Origin: CAZKUN01 sp964555935
GTDB lineage: Bacteria > Armatimonadota > Zipacnadia > Zipacnadales > VGFC01
DNA: 64,000 nt
Assembly: GCA_964555935.1 (NCBI GenBank)
Contig: CAZKUN010000011.1
Location: 14,879-78,878, forward strand
Reading direction: 5' to 3'
A program made the position numbers and the translations under genes. Positions within the stretch are counted from its first letter, which is position 1, and each line of letters starts with the position of its first letter. The notes under the pieces were generated by a model. The model saw only the letters and a program-made list of their open reading frames with translations, did not search any database and was not told where the DNA came from. Below, in pieces: positions 45,848 through 55,146 of this stretch.

Positions 45848-47500
45848 ATGAGCCGCCAACTCGACCGCCGCGACTTCCTCCGCACCAGCGCCGCTGCCGC
45901 ATCGACCCTTGCGGTCAGTGGGTTGTCAACGGCTCAGGCCGCCGCGTCAAGCCGTCCGAACATTGTGATGGTCTACGCTGATGACCTGGACTTCGACGAG
46001 ATCGGCGCGTACGATCACGTCGAGTACCCGTCATGGACCGGCGCGAGGGAGCGCGGTCTTCTCGGCGAGAACTTCTGGGGCGGATACCGCGATCCGCGCA
46101 TGCTCACCCCCAATATCGACAGCCTCGGAAGCGAGGGCGCTACGTTCAGCCGATTCTACATTACCACGAGCATCTGCACGCCCAGCCGCTACTCCGCGCT
46201 GACTGGGCGCTTCGCCTCACGCAGTCCCGGCTTCTGCGCGAAGCACCCGCCCGGCGGCCCGGCCAACATCCAGTGGAACACCCCGGTCGACACGCGCGAG
46301 ACTAACATCGCGCGCGAGCTGCGCAAGCAGGGCTACGCCACGGGCGTCGTCGGCAAGTGGCATAGCGGCGCGCCGAATGCCATCGCCAGGGGCATTCCCG
46401 CCGATGCCGAGTACGATGCGAAGGTCTACGGGAAGCTTCACACGGCTCACGAACGGGGCTGCGAGCACCTGCGCGACGGCCTGGGCTTTGGCTTCGCCGA
46501 CCGCATCTACTTCAGTAACAAAGAGGCGCTCGGCCTGCCGAAGTGGATGCAGGTCCACAATCTCGACTGGATCACCGAGGGCGCGCTGAACTTCATCGAT
46601 CGCTACCACCGCCAGCCCTTCTGCCTCTACATGCCGCTCACGACGCCGCATGGCTCATACGGGGCGAAGTGGATCGACGAGGATCCTCGAATCACGCCCG
46701 CGGGCATGCTGAAGAAGGCACCCGACGGCATGCCATCACGCCAGAGCATTCGCGAGAGGCTTGACGCTGAGGGAATCGATCGCCGCAACGCCCCCGCCAC
46801 CTGGATCGACGATTCCGTCGGGGCCGTCATGAAGAGGCTGGACGATCTCGGCGTCGCCGACAACACGGTGGTCATCTTCACCAGCGACCACCAGAGCCGC
46901 GGCAAGTACACCTGCTACGAGTCCTCGCGCGTCCCTTGCCTGATCCGCTGGCCGCGAGCCATCGCGCCGGGCACGGAGATCGACTCCATCTGCGCGAACA
47001 TCGACCTGGCGGCGACCTTCATCGAGATGGCGGGCGGATCGGCTCCAGACGACATGACGATGGATGGGCGAAGCTTCCTGCCGTGGTTGACGGGTAACGC
47101 TACTGAGGCCGATCGGCGCGACGCGCTGCTGTTGGAGTGCTCGAACATACGCGCCGTCGTCACCGAGCAGCACAAGTTCATCGTCAATCGGCCGGGCCAG
47201 GAGGCCCTTGACCGCATGGCAGCCGAGGCCACGGACTGCGCGAGGACCGGCGAGCGGCGTCAGATCGGTTGGGATGGCAGCAGGAACCCCCACCCCAACG
47301 AGAAGGGGATCCGCTACGGTTCCGACCGCGATTTCCCGCGTTACTTCGACATCGACCAACTCTACGACCTCGAAAGCGACATCTACGAGCAGGACAATGT
47401 CATCGCCGATCACCCGGCTGTTGCTGACAGACTGCGGGCGCGCCTGACCGACCTGCTGGCGCCACTGCCCCACACGTTCGGCGAGTTCAAGACGAGCTGA
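45848..47500 (+). CDS. Tat-exported sulfatase (Cys-type)
   Basis: The 550-residue protein begins MSRQLDRRDFLRTSAAAAS, a twin-arginine signal, with AGGAG six bases upstream of the ATG. The activation motif is Cys110-Thr-Pro-Ser-Arg in SICTPSRYSALTGR, the textbook form. VMVYADDLDFDEIGAYD and FTSDHQSRGKYTCYESSRVP hold the metal ligands and the substrate Lys, though the DHG motif is DHQ here. The tail LYDLESDIYEQDN is typical. It differs enough from the divergent neighbour (44233-45723) to suggest action on a different sulfated sugar. Both genes share a 124-base intergenic region, so coordinated control is likely. Confidence 0.93.
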   Translation: MSRQLDRRDFLRTSAAAASTLAVSGLSTAQAAASSRPNIVMVYADDLDFDEIGAYDHVEYPSWTGARERGLLGENFWGGYRDPRMLTPNIDSLGSEGATFSRFYITTSICTPSRYSALTGRFASRSPGFCAKHPPGGPANIQWNTPVDTRETNIARELRKQGYATGVVGKWHSGAPNAIARGIPADAEYDAKVYGKLHTAHERGCEHLRDGLGFGFADRIYFSNKEALGLPKWMQVHNLDWITEGALNFIDRYHRQPFCLYMPLTTPHGSYGAKWIDEDPRITPAGMLKKAPDGMPSRQSIRERLDAEGIDRRNAPATWIDDSVGAVMKRLDDLGVADNTVVIFTSDHQSRGKYTCYESSRVPCLIRWPRAIAPGTEIDSICANIDLAATFIEMAGGSAPDDMTMDGRSFLPWLTGNATEADRRDALLLECSNIRAVVTEQHKFIVNRPGQEALDRMAAEATDCARTGERRQIGWDGSRNPHPNEKGIRYGSDRDFPRYFDIDQLYDLESDIYEQDNVIADHPAVADRLRARLTDLLAPLPHTFGEFKTS

Positions 47501-47556
47501 GTCCACGACATCACGCCGGCCAGCTGCACGGGTCCGACGTCGGCGCGTGACGCGCT

Positions 47557-48753
47557 CTACCGGGGCACTTCTGCTGGGGCTGTCTCAAGCGCCCGGACGA
47601 CCTCTGCCGTGGCTTGGTCGTGCCCCAACATCGCTGGCGTTACGCCGCTCCCATTGGCCACCAGAGGGTCACCGCCGTGGGCGATCAGCAGGGCTACCAG
47701 TTTCGCGTCTCTCTTGCCTACCGCGAGGTGTAGCAGCGAGTCGCGACGCTTACCTGTCACTGCGTTCGAATCCGCTCCCGCCTGCAGTAGCAGAGGCACG
47801 GCCTTCAGTGTCTTCTTGCGCACAGCGTGTACCAGAGGGGTGTCTCCGGCGCCATCGCGGGCTTCGACGTCGGCGCCGGCGTCTAGCAGAGCCACAACCG
47901 CGGGGGCCTTACCAGCGGAGGATGCGATATGGAGCGCTGTCCGGCCACGATTGTCGACCGCCTCGATGTCGGCGCCGTAGGCCAGCTTGCGCCCAATCAT
48001 CTCCGCCTGGCCATGGCGCGCGTCCCGGTGCAGGTGCATGCCGCCGGGATGTCTGTGCCCAAACCGCGCCCACAAGTCCAACAACTCCCGGTCTCCGTCG
48101 CCTATAGCGTCGGCGAGCATGCCCTTTGTCGGGGCCGCTCCGTGCTCCAGCAGCATCTCGACCAGATCCAGCCGCCGATCGAAGTACAGAGCGAAGCTCA
48201 AAGGGAGGCCATACTCGTGAATCCGTTGGCACCCACAACTGTGGTCCGGATCCGCCCCTGACGCCAACAGCAACTCCACCACGAATGCCTGCCCCCCGTA
48301 GAGCGCCCAGTGCAGCATTCCCAAGCTCATTACAGGATCGTCGGAATCGGCCGCGTTTACGATTTCGGCATCCTCCGCCACGGCGCGCCGGACCTGCGCA
48401 ACGTCCCCCGTGTAGCATGCCGTGTAGACGTCGCTGCGAGCGCCCCGCGCCAGAAGAAACTCCGCCACATCCGGGTGCCCGCATCGAATCGCTGCGATCA
48501 GCGGTGTCTCGGGGACGGCCCATCGGCACGATTCGATGCAACGGCCGTCGATGTCTCCTCCCGCGTCCAGCAGGAACTCAACGATCCCCTGATGCCCCCA
48601 ACGCGCCGCCGTCCACAGGGCTGTCCGACCGCTGGGACCGCCCTTGCGCCCCAAGCTGGGATCGCGACCGACCATACGCGTGACCGTCCGCGCGTCGCCC
48701 TTGCGCGCCGCCTCGCACAACCGGTAGATGGGTCTCTCGTTGCGGGCTGTCAT
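47557..48753 (-). CDS. ankyrin-repeat protein
   Basis: About ten ankyrin repeats fill the 398 residues: GRTALWTAARWGHQGIVEFL, TPLIAAIRCGHPDVAEFLLARGA, NRGRTALHIASSAGKAPAVV and KRRDSLLHLAVGKRDAKLVA among others. No signal peptide or catalytic domain is present, so it is a cytoplasmic protein-binding scaffold of unknown partner. The ribosome site is weak. It lies 161 bases downstream of the GH5-like gene on the same strand; that gap (48754-48914) shows no gene or clear signal. Confidence 0.88.
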   Translation of the reverse strand: MTARNERPIYRLCEAARKGDARTVTRMVGRDPSLGRKGGPSGRTALWTAARWGHQGIVEFLLDAGGDIDGRCIESCRWAVPETPLIAAIRCGHPDVAEFLLARGARSDVYTACYTGDVAQVRRAVAEDAEIVNAADSDDPVMSLGMLHWALYGGQAFVVELLLASGADPDHSCGCQRIHEYGLPLSFALYFDRRLDLVEMLLEHGAAPTKGMLADAIGDGDRELLDLWARFGHRHPGGMHLHRDARHGQAEMIGRKLAYGADIEAVDNRGRTALHIASSAGKAPAVVALLDAGADVEARDGAGDTPLVHAVRKKTLKAVPLLLQAGADSNAVTGKRRDSLLHLAVGKRDAKLVALLIAHGGDPLVANGSGVTPAMLGHDQATAEVVRALETAPAEVPR

Positions 48754-48914
48754 TACACGCTCATGCCGGGATTGCCCATATCGAGATGGGGATCCAATCA
48801 GTTGGATGTACAGCTGGCCAATGGTCCCATTGGTCCGGCGGCCCGTCTGGCGTCAGTTTCTTGGCACGCTTGAGGGGGATCTCCTCGGTGATATGGGGAG
48901 TGCGGGTCTGAAGC

Positions 48915-50282
48915 CTACCGGGTGACATTGATGACGACCGACCGCGAGAAGTCCGGCAAGCTCACGACGCCGCGCTTCGCCTTCGCGTCGGTCCATTCGT
49001 CGGTCCACGGGGCGTAGACTTGGGCCTTGCCCCGAGCCCCCAGCGCGACAGTGAGCCCGCTCAGCACCTCAGGCGCTTCCCCATCCGCCAGCTCCGTCTG
49101 CCAGGTGTTCATGCTGTCGCGACACCACGCGAGCGTGGTGGTCTTGCCCCTCAGCACGTAGATGCGAAGCCGGTCGTGCTCGATCATCTCCGGTTCGAAT
49201 CCCTCAGCTGCTGGATCGATGCCTTCCACCGCCTCCGCGAATCGCGCGAAGTGGTGCCAGAGGTCGTTCTTGTCGACATACTGGCCCCAGTGCCAGATGT
49301 GCCCCGGCCCCGCCGCTCCCGTGAAGAACGGCGCGAAGAGCACGTCGTGCAGGATGATCCCCGCCTCGTCGGTTTCGTAGTGCTCGAACGGCCCGCTGTG
49401 CTTGGGCTGGACGCCGCCGCTCTCGGCGAGGAGAATCGGGCGACCTGGGTCGAGTGCCTGCAACTCCCTCACCGCGTCCGCGGCCACGATGTCCATCGGC
49501 GCGTGGCAGACCTCATACTGCGCGCCGAGATCGAGGTAGCGATGGACTTGCGCGACGTCATTGCCAGGCATCACCGTGTGGCGAGCATAGTGCTCCCGGC
49601 ACCAGTCGCCGTCGTAGCTGCCGAGGCTCTGCATCGCCATGTTCTTGGGAAAGAGTCGGTGCAGCTCGGGCAACATGGCCTCCGTCCACGATAGGACGTC
49701 GCCTCCGGCGACCGCGTTGATCTCGTTCCATAGCTCCCAGCCGAACACCACCGGGTCGTCGCCGTAACGCTGCTGATACCACACGAGTTTCTTCCTGAAC
49801 TGCTCGCGGCTCCGCTCGCCGTCGAACCAATCAGCGATCCCCGTCGCCGTGCCGCCATTCTCGATGAGGTGCAGCGACTTCTCGCTCCACTTCTGGTCGC
49901 GCTCGCCGAAGTGGCGGAAGCCCTCGATGCACAGCTTCACGCGGAGGCCGCGCTCGCGCGCGCTCTCGAGCATCGCGTCGATCCGCCTGGCGCGTTCCTC
50001 GTCGTACACGCCGCACTTCTCCCGCTCGACATCGAAGTACCGCGAGCTGAGCCACACGCGGACGAAGTTGCCGCCGTTTTCGCTGAGGCGATCCATCCAC
50101 CCGATCATGCTCGCGACATCATCGCCCGGCGGCCCGGACATATTCAGGCCGATCGGGATGTACGGCGAGCCATCGGTCAACTCGAAGTACCGCGGGTCCG
50201 CTTGGCTCACCGTCACGTACTCGCTCATCGGAGTCTCCTGCGCGCGCGCCGACATTGCCATGCTGACGGCGATCCAGATCAT
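48915..50282 (-). CDS. GH5-like glycoside hydrolase (clan A type)
   Basis: The 455-residue protein resembles GH5-type enzymes: PIGLNMSGPPGDD, NFVRVWLSSRYF, GWELWNEINAV with the Asn-Glu acid/base (Glu187), and PILLAESGGV with a candidate nucleophile Glu287. HIWHWGQYVDKNDLWHHFAR forms the last barrel strand. The N-terminus (IWIAVSMAMSARAQ) is a short, weakly charged signal peptide. Mannan or a similar beta-glycan is possible; the subfamily cannot be set. The ATG directly follows the TAG of the upstream gene (TAGATG), with GGAGG eight bases away, so the two are tightly coupled. Confidence 0.75.
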   Translation of the reverse strand: MIWIAVSMAMSARAQETPMSEYVTVSQADPRYFELTDGSPYIPIGLNMSGPPGDDVASMIGWMDRLSENGGNFVRVWLSSRYFDVEREKCGVYDEERARRIDAMLESARERGLRVKLCIEGFRHFGERDQKWSEKSLHLIENGGTATGIADWFDGERSREQFRKKLVWYQQRYGDDPVVFGWELWNEINAVAGGDVLSWTEAMLPELHRLFPKNMAMQSLGSYDGDWCREHYARHTVMPGNDVAQVHRYLDLGAQYEVCHAPMDIVAADAVRELQALDPGRPILLAESGGVQPKHSGPFEHYETDEAGIILHDVLFAPFFTGAAGPGHIWHWGQYVDKNDLWHHFARFAEAVEGIDPAAEGFEPEMIEHDRLRIYVLRGKTTTLAWCRDSMNTWQTELADGEAPEVLSGLTVALGARGKAQVYAPWTDEWTDAKAKRGVVSLPDFSRSVVINVTR

Positions 50283-51962
50283 CTATTCTGCCTCCAACCT
50301 CAGGAAATCGAGCACGATGTGCTCGCCTGGCTGGGCGTAATTCGTGTCCTTGCCGAGGTGCTGCATGCCCAGGTGGTAGTACCTGATGCGCAGCGTCCGC
50401 TTGCCGGTCTGACCGAGCAGCTCGCGCAGGTTGAACGCCCGGTACGCGTCCCATGGCGGGTAGTGGTTCTCCTCAAGCAGCAACCCCTGACCGGACTCGA
50501 CATCGAAGACCCTCACCGCGTACGTGCCGGGCGCGTCCGACCCGGTCGGCTTCTGCTTCCAAGTGAGAAACGGGTGCGTGTCGAGGTCAACGGTCACGTC
50601 CTCGATGCTGACGTGTGGCCAGGTGCCCTCGGCCGAGGTGCGGCGCATGATGACCATATCGGTTCCCACGGGTGCGAAGGCCAGGTGCTCGGCGTTCCTG
50701 CGCTCGGCGGCATCCATGAAGTCGCGGACGTGCCATGTCACTGAGGAGGGCGAGAGATCGGTGAACGTGCCGGGCTGAGAGCGCTGCGCGTGGCCCTCGT
50801 ACTCGCAGTCAGTCGCGTCCTCTTCGGCCGTTGGGGCCTGAGCCGCGACGGCGGCCTTGAGGGCGCGCTTGGCTTCGGCGTCTGTCATGCCGACGGGCGG
50901 CGGGAGGTTCAGCTTCACCCGCGTCAGGCCCTTGGGGAGCTTCGCTTCGCCGCAGCCCGTGTTGCCGGTGGCCGTGAAGCTGAACAGGTCGCGCGTCTTG
51001 GCCTCGAAGTAGGCGTCGAGGTCGATTTCGTCGCTGACCACTACGGGGACGCCGCCGCCGAAGAGGCAGTCGCGGATGTGGATCTGGTTAGGCACTTCCT
51101 CGCAGTAGACGGCGCCTGAGCCGCAGACCAGGCAGTCATCAAGCACTATCGTCGGCCCGAACGGCTGGTCGTATTTCCTGTAATTGACGACGGCGCGGAA
51201 GCCCCCGCCCTCGCCGCCGAATCTCACTTGCTTGCAGGTCACGTTCCAGCCATGGTTGTCGATCCAGCGCTGGTTGTCGCCATTCACCAGCGGCACGCCG
51301 CACAGATTCTCGATGGTGAGCCGCCCGGCATGGTGTTCGATGGCGGCGGCATCGCGCATCTCGCTGTGAGTGGTGATCCAGCAGTCGCGCATGATCGCCT
51401 GGTCACACCCGCGGTTCACCCACACTTTCATGCACTGGAGGAAGATGCAGTTCGTCACCGACAGCGTCGTCGAGACGATGTCGATGTCCAGCGCCGTGCC
51501 GGTGGCCCCGTAGAACCGACACTCGTCGATCTGGATCTGCCCCGAGTCGAGATTCGGGTTGTGCAGGCGGATGTGGTTGCGCCCGCTGAGGAAGGTGAAG
51601 CCCGATATCTTCAACCGCCAGGCGTAGTCGGTGAAGAAGATGTCCTTATCGGGATTCGTCTGCTCGATGATCGCGCCTTCGCCGAGGATTCGCCCGTTCG
51701 TGATCGTGATCGTGTCGCTGATCCGGTACTTCCCGTTGGGGAAGCGGAGCGGCTCCATCTCCGCATAGTAGGCGGTCCCGGGGTACTTCTGGCTGATCCC
51801 GCCGACGGCCTCGACGGCAGCCTGGATGGCCGCCGTGTCGTCGGTTGCCCCGTCACCGACCGCGCCGAAGTCCTTGACGTTGACGTCCGCCCAGCCATGC
51901 GCGGCGCGCAGGAGGGCTACTCCGATGACAGCAACCACCAGCAGGCTCCGGCGCGCAGGCAT
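50283..51962 (-). CDS. pectate lyase superfamily beta-helix protein (Pectate_lyase_3 type)
   Basis: After a signal peptide (RRSLLVVAVIGVALLRAAHG) the protein has the hallmark NVKDFGAVGDGATDDTAAIQ of the Pectate_lyase_3 family found in rhamnogalacturonases, GH55 enzymes and phage depolymerases. Beta-helix rungs follow to about residue 360 (IQIDECRFYGATGTALDID, LTIENLCGVPLVNGDN). The last ~150 residues are a separate beta-sandwich (PGTYAVRVFDVESGQG). The 559-residue protein is probably an extracellular glycanase or lyase. It lies 40 bases after the zinc peptidase-like gene and directly abuts the GH5-like gene, in one operon. Confidence 0.75.
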   Translation of the reverse strand: MPARRSLLVVAVIGVALLRAAHGWADVNVKDFGAVGDGATDDTAAIQAAVEAVGGISQKYPGTAYYAEMEPLRFPNGKYRISDTITITNGRILGEGAIIEQTNPDKDIFFTDYAWRLKISGFTFLSGRNHIRLHNPNLDSGQIQIDECRFYGATGTALDIDIVSTTLSVTNCIFLQCMKVWVNRGCDQAIMRDCWITTHSEMRDAAAIEHHAGRLTIENLCGVPLVNGDNQRWIDNHGWNVTCKQVRFGGEGGGFRAVVNYRKYDQPFGPTIVLDDCLVCGSGAVYCEEVPNQIHIRDCLFGGGVPVVVSDEIDLDAYFEAKTRDLFSFTATGNTGCGEAKLPKGLTRVKLNLPPPVGMTDAEAKRALKAAVAAQAPTAEEDATDCEYEGHAQRSQPGTFTDLSPSSVTWHVRDFMDAAERRNAEHLAFAPVGTDMVIMRRTSAEGTWPHVSIEDVTVDLDTHPFLTWKQKPTGSDAPGTYAVRVFDVESGQGLLLEENHYPPWDAYRAFNLRELLGQTGKRTLRIRYYHLGMQHLGKDTNYAQPGEHIVLDFLRLEAE

Positions 51963-52002
51963 GTGAGGTATCCTCCGTAGTGGCGACCGCCGCCCGAGTG
52001 GC

Positions 52003-53427
52003 CTACCACTCCATCGGGATCTCGGTCTTCTCAGTATCGACCGTCAGGCCGAGCGACTGCAGCCACGGGAAGAGGTCCTTCTCCATCGCCACGCTCATCA
52101 CCGCGGCCGTGTCATCGGGCGTGTACTTGTCCATTCTTTCAGGATCCACGAGCTTCCGCTTCGCCTGGAAGTATCGCGCCAGCGCGTCCGGGCGCTCCTT
52201 GGACAGCTCTTCCCAGATGTACATCGTCTTGCCCCAGTACACCGCGTTCGGCACGTCCGTGCCATACGCAATGTCCATGGCGTTCATGTCCGGGTCGTGC
52301 TTGCGGGCATTCTCGATGTTGCGCGTGATGACGCCATCGGCCTCCTCGTTCATATTCAGCCGCTTCGCGAGTTGCGCGCCGATGTATGTGGCGATCGGCT
52401 CGTTCCACATCGGCTCGGGGAAGGGCAACACCCACGAGTGTCCGGCCTCGTGGCCGATGAGTTCGGTCATGCCGTACATCTTGTCCGGGAATCCGCCCCA
52501 CCAGACGCCGAGGCCGATCGACACGCCGCTCGAGAAGCCTCCGCCGCCCGTCGGCAGGAGGATCAGCGTCGTCAGCATCCCCGGCGATGGCGGCACCCCG
52601 CAGATCTCATTCAGGATCGGCAGCGCGCGTTCGTACTGCTCGAAGATGATGTCGGCCATCGGCTCCATGTAGTCCGAGTACTGGACCTTCAGCGCTTCCT
52701 TCTCGGTGATGTGCTCGGGGTACATCCCCGGCGGGCCCTTGTCCGGATCAACCGTCTTGCCACTGACCAGGTCGGCCAGCAGTGGCGTCCACATTTCCTG
52801 ATTGATCGGGTCCTTCGCGTCGGGCTGGTGGCCGCTCTGACCGTGGCATCCGATGATGAGCTTGCCGGCGCCGACGGCCTTCCGGGCCATGACGGTCCGA
52901 CCCTCGGCGTCCGCGATGAGGATCTCCCACTCATCGGGCCGGGCCAGCTCAACCACCTTGCCGCCGTATGACTCAAGCTCCGTCACCCCCAGCTCATCGG
53001 CAGGCTTCAGCGGCTGGGTCGCCGTCACGTCGACGAACTCAGCCTCGAAGGCCTTCGCCAGCGCGTTCGCGCGGTAGTCGGCCTCAGTGCGGAACGTGCC
53101 GTAGCTGCCCAGGAACAGCACGCCTCCGCCGGACTCCAGGAAGTCGCGCACCGCCGCGATGTCCTTGGCCGTGTACGGGCACGGCGTCGCGCCGGCCGGG
53201 AGTATGAGCAAGTTGACGTTCGTCGTGTCGTATTTATGCAGCGTACCCCAGATCCGCGCATCAACGCCGCCATCGGCCGCCGTGTACTGCGTGGCGAACC
53301 TCCCGTCCCAGTAGAACGTGAACTCGTGGGCGATGTCGGTCGCCGAATGGATCCTCACGTCCTGCGCCGCGCAGATCGCGGTTGTCGTCATCAGTACTAT
53401 CATCATTATCGGCACCAGCTTAGTCAT
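52003..53427 (-). CDS. secreted zincin-like metallopeptidase with GATase-like N-terminus
   Basis: A signal peptide (MTKLVPIMMIVLMTTTAICA) starts this 474-residue protein. Residues ~55-200 look like a class I glutamine amidotransferase/ThuA-like fold (DIAAVRDFLESGGGVLFLGSYG). The C-terminal half has a zinc site: His326-Glu327 and His330 in HEAGH, followed by Glu343 in MWNEPIATYIG as a candidate third ligand 13 residues on. This fits a gluzincin-like peptidase, with spacing unlike thermolysin. Substrate unknown; glycoprotein attack would fit the neighbours (inference). It is the first gene of a - strand operon running into the beta-helix and GH5-like genes, and has a palindromic operator 36 bases upstream. 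Confidence 0.7.
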   Translation of the reverse strand: MTKLVPIMMIVLMTTTAICAAQDVRIHSATDIAHEFTFYWDGRFATQYTAADGGVDARIWGTLHKYDTTNVNLLILPAGATPCPYTAKDIAAVRDFLESGGGVLFLGSYGTFRTEADYRANALAKAFEAEFVDVTATQPLKPADELGVTELESYGGKVVELARPDEWEILIADAEGRTVMARKAVGAGKLIIGCHGQSGHQPDAKDPINQEMWTPLLADLVSGKTVDPDKGPPGMYPEHITEKEALKVQYSDYMEPMADIIFEQYERALPILNEICGVPPSPGMLTTLILLPTGGGGFSSGVSIGLGVWWGGFPDKMYGMTELIGHEAGHSWVLPFPEPMWNEPIATYIGAQLAKRLNMNEEADGVITRNIENARKHDPDMNAMDIAYGTDVPNAVYWGKTMYIWEELSKERPDALARYFQAKRKLVDPERMDKYTPDDTAAVMSVAMEKDLFPWLQSLGLTVDTEKTEIPMEW

Positions 53428-53463
53428 GGTCTGCCTCTCATTGCAGTGGCCTCAAACGGACAT

Positions 53464-53477
53464 TGTAACCGGTTACA
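53464..53477. promoter_or_regulatory. LacI-family-type operator palindrome
   Basis: TGTAACCGGTTACA is a perfect 14-base palindrome with the central CG that LacI/GalR repressors recognise. On the minus strand a CATAAT (-10-like, 53482-53477) runs into it, so the site would cover the start point of the operon beginning at 53427. It lies 124 bases upstream of the fucosidase ATG on the other side. No LacI-type gene is in the window. Confidence 0.6.
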
Positions 53478-53601
53478 TTATGCTTCATCGCCCTGGGGCG
53501 GTATTCCTCCGTGGCCCCGGCCACGGCGAGCTGACGGGCAGGTCTGTCTGCGCGCGCCGCGAACCACTCGACTTGCATACGGCCATGGAAGGAGCCCTCC
53601 A

Positions 53602-55041
53602 ATGAGCAAGAACGACTCCACTCCCCGCAAGTTCGAGCCGACGTGGGAGTCGCTGCATACCTACGAGATCCCCGAGTGGTACATCGACGGCAAGTTCGGG
53701 ATCTTCATCCACTGGGGTCCTTATTGCGTTCCTGAGTACGGGAATGAGTGGTACCCGCGGACGATGTACGATCAGAACACCGATGTCTTCAAGCACCATG
53801 TCGAGACCTACGGGCCGCATGCCGAGTTCGGCTACAAGGACCTCATACCGATGTTGACGGCGGAGAACTATGACGCCAAGCAGTGGGCGGATCTCTTCCG
53901 GAGGTCCGGCGCGAAGTTCATCGTGCCCGTCGCAGAGCACCACGACGGCTTCGCGATGTACGACTCGGGGTTCTCGGACTGGTGTGCAGCGAGAATGGGG
54001 CCCAAACGCGACGTCATCGGCGAGTTGGCCGACGCGGTCCGTGACGCCGGCATGATCTTCGGCGCCTCCACCCACCGCGCGGAGCACTGGTGGTTCATGG
54101 ACGAGGGCCGCAAGTTCGATTCCGATGTCAACGCCCCCGCGAATGCCGAGCTATACGGCCCCGCGGAGCCGAAGGACTCGACGGCTAGCGATGAGTATCT
54201 CGAGGACTGGCTTGCCCGCACGTGCGAACTCATCGACAAGTACCAGCCGAAGATCCTTTGGTTCGACTGGTGGATCCAGCAACCGGAGTTCAAGCCCTAC
54301 CTCCAGCGTCTCGCCGCGCATTACTACAACCGTTCGCTCGAATGGGGCGTCGGCGTCGCCATCAACTACAAGTACGATGCCTACGAGGAGGGCACGGCGG
54401 TGCTCGACATCGAGCGCGGCCAGCTTGCCGACATTCGCGACCTCTTCTGGCAGAACGACACGTCGGTCTCGAAGAACTCGTGGGGGTATATCGCCAACCA
54501 TGATTACCGGACCGTCGACTCGATCGTGGATGACCTCATCGATGTCGTCAGCAAGAACGGCGCGCTGCTGCTCAACGTGGGTCCGAAGGCCGACGGCACG
54601 ATTCCCGAGCCAGAGCAGCAGATGCTGATCGAGATCGGCGAGTGGCTGGCGATGAACGGCGAGGCGATCTACAACACCCGTCCGTGGAAAGTCTTCGGCG
54701 AGGGGCCGACGGAGGTAATCGAGGGCTCGTTCACCGACACGAAACGCGGAGCGTTCACGCCTCAGGACATCCGTTTCACGCGCAACGGCGACACGCTCTA
54801 CGCCATGGCGCTGGCCTGGCCAGGCGAAGAGATGGTCATCGAGACGCTCAGCACCAATCTCCGCGTCCTCACCCAGGAAGTTGAATCGGTTGAGATGCTC
54901 GGCGCTGATGGCCCGCTGGAATGGACCCGGGATGGCGACGGTCTGACGGTCAAGCTGCCGTCAGAGCCACCATGCGACCACGCTCACGCGCTGAAGATCA
55001 CTCTCAAGCCGCGCGAGCAGATGGCCAACTCTCCCGACTGA
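53602..55041 (+). CDS. GH29-type alpha-L-fucosidase
   Basis: The protein starts at ATG 53602 behind GGAAGGAG (seven bases), giving 479 residues. GH29 marks are clear: EWYIDGKFGIFIHWGPYCVPEYGNEWY, VPVAEHHDGFAMYDS, and LWFDWWIQ with Asp222 as the nucleophile; the C-terminal beta-sandwich includes LLNVGPKADGTIPEP. Retaining fucosidases release terminal alpha-L-fucose. No signal peptide is seen, so it may work inside the cell on imported oligosaccharides, or the export route is not recognisable. It is divergent from the zinc peptidase operon across a region with a LacI-type palindrome. Confidence 0.92.
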   Translation: MSKNDSTPRKFEPTWESLHTYEIPEWYIDGKFGIFIHWGPYCVPEYGNEWYPRTMYDQNTDVFKHHVETYGPHAEFGYKDLIPMLTAENYDAKQWADLFRRSGAKFIVPVAEHHDGFAMYDSGFSDWCAARMGPKRDVIGELADAVRDAGMIFGASTHRAEHWWFMDEGRKFDSDVNAPANAELYGPAEPKDSTASDEYLEDWLARTCELIDKYQPKILWFDWWIQQPEFKPYLQRLAAHYYNRSLEWGVGVAINYKYDAYEEGTAVLDIERGQLADIRDLFWQNDTSVSKNSWGYIANHDYRTVDSIVDDLIDVVSKNGALLLNVGPKADGTIPEPEQQMLIEIGEWLAMNGEAIYNTRPWKVFGEGPTEVIEGSFTDTKRGAFTPQDIRFTRNGDTLYAMALAWPGEEMVIETLSTNLRVLTQEVESVEMLGADGPLEWTRDGDGLTVKLPSEPPCDHAHALKITLKPREQMANSPD

Positions 55042-55048
55042 AGGACAT

Positions 55049-55088
55049 GCACGGCCCGCCGCCGGACGGGGACGGTGTCGGGCCGTGC
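55049..55088. terminator. hairpin between the fucosidase and the phosphodiesterase-like gene
   Basis: GCACGGCCCG (55049-55058) pairs perfectly with CGGGCCGTGC (55079-55088) over a 20-base loop, eight bases after the fucosidase stop. There is no T run, so it is a terminator-like hairpin rather than a classical intrinsic terminator. Confidence 0.45.
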
Positions 55089-55146
55089 CGACTGACCACC
55101 AGCGTGGGGAGTCGCCTGGCGGCCATGACGTGGTCGGCGTGGACGG

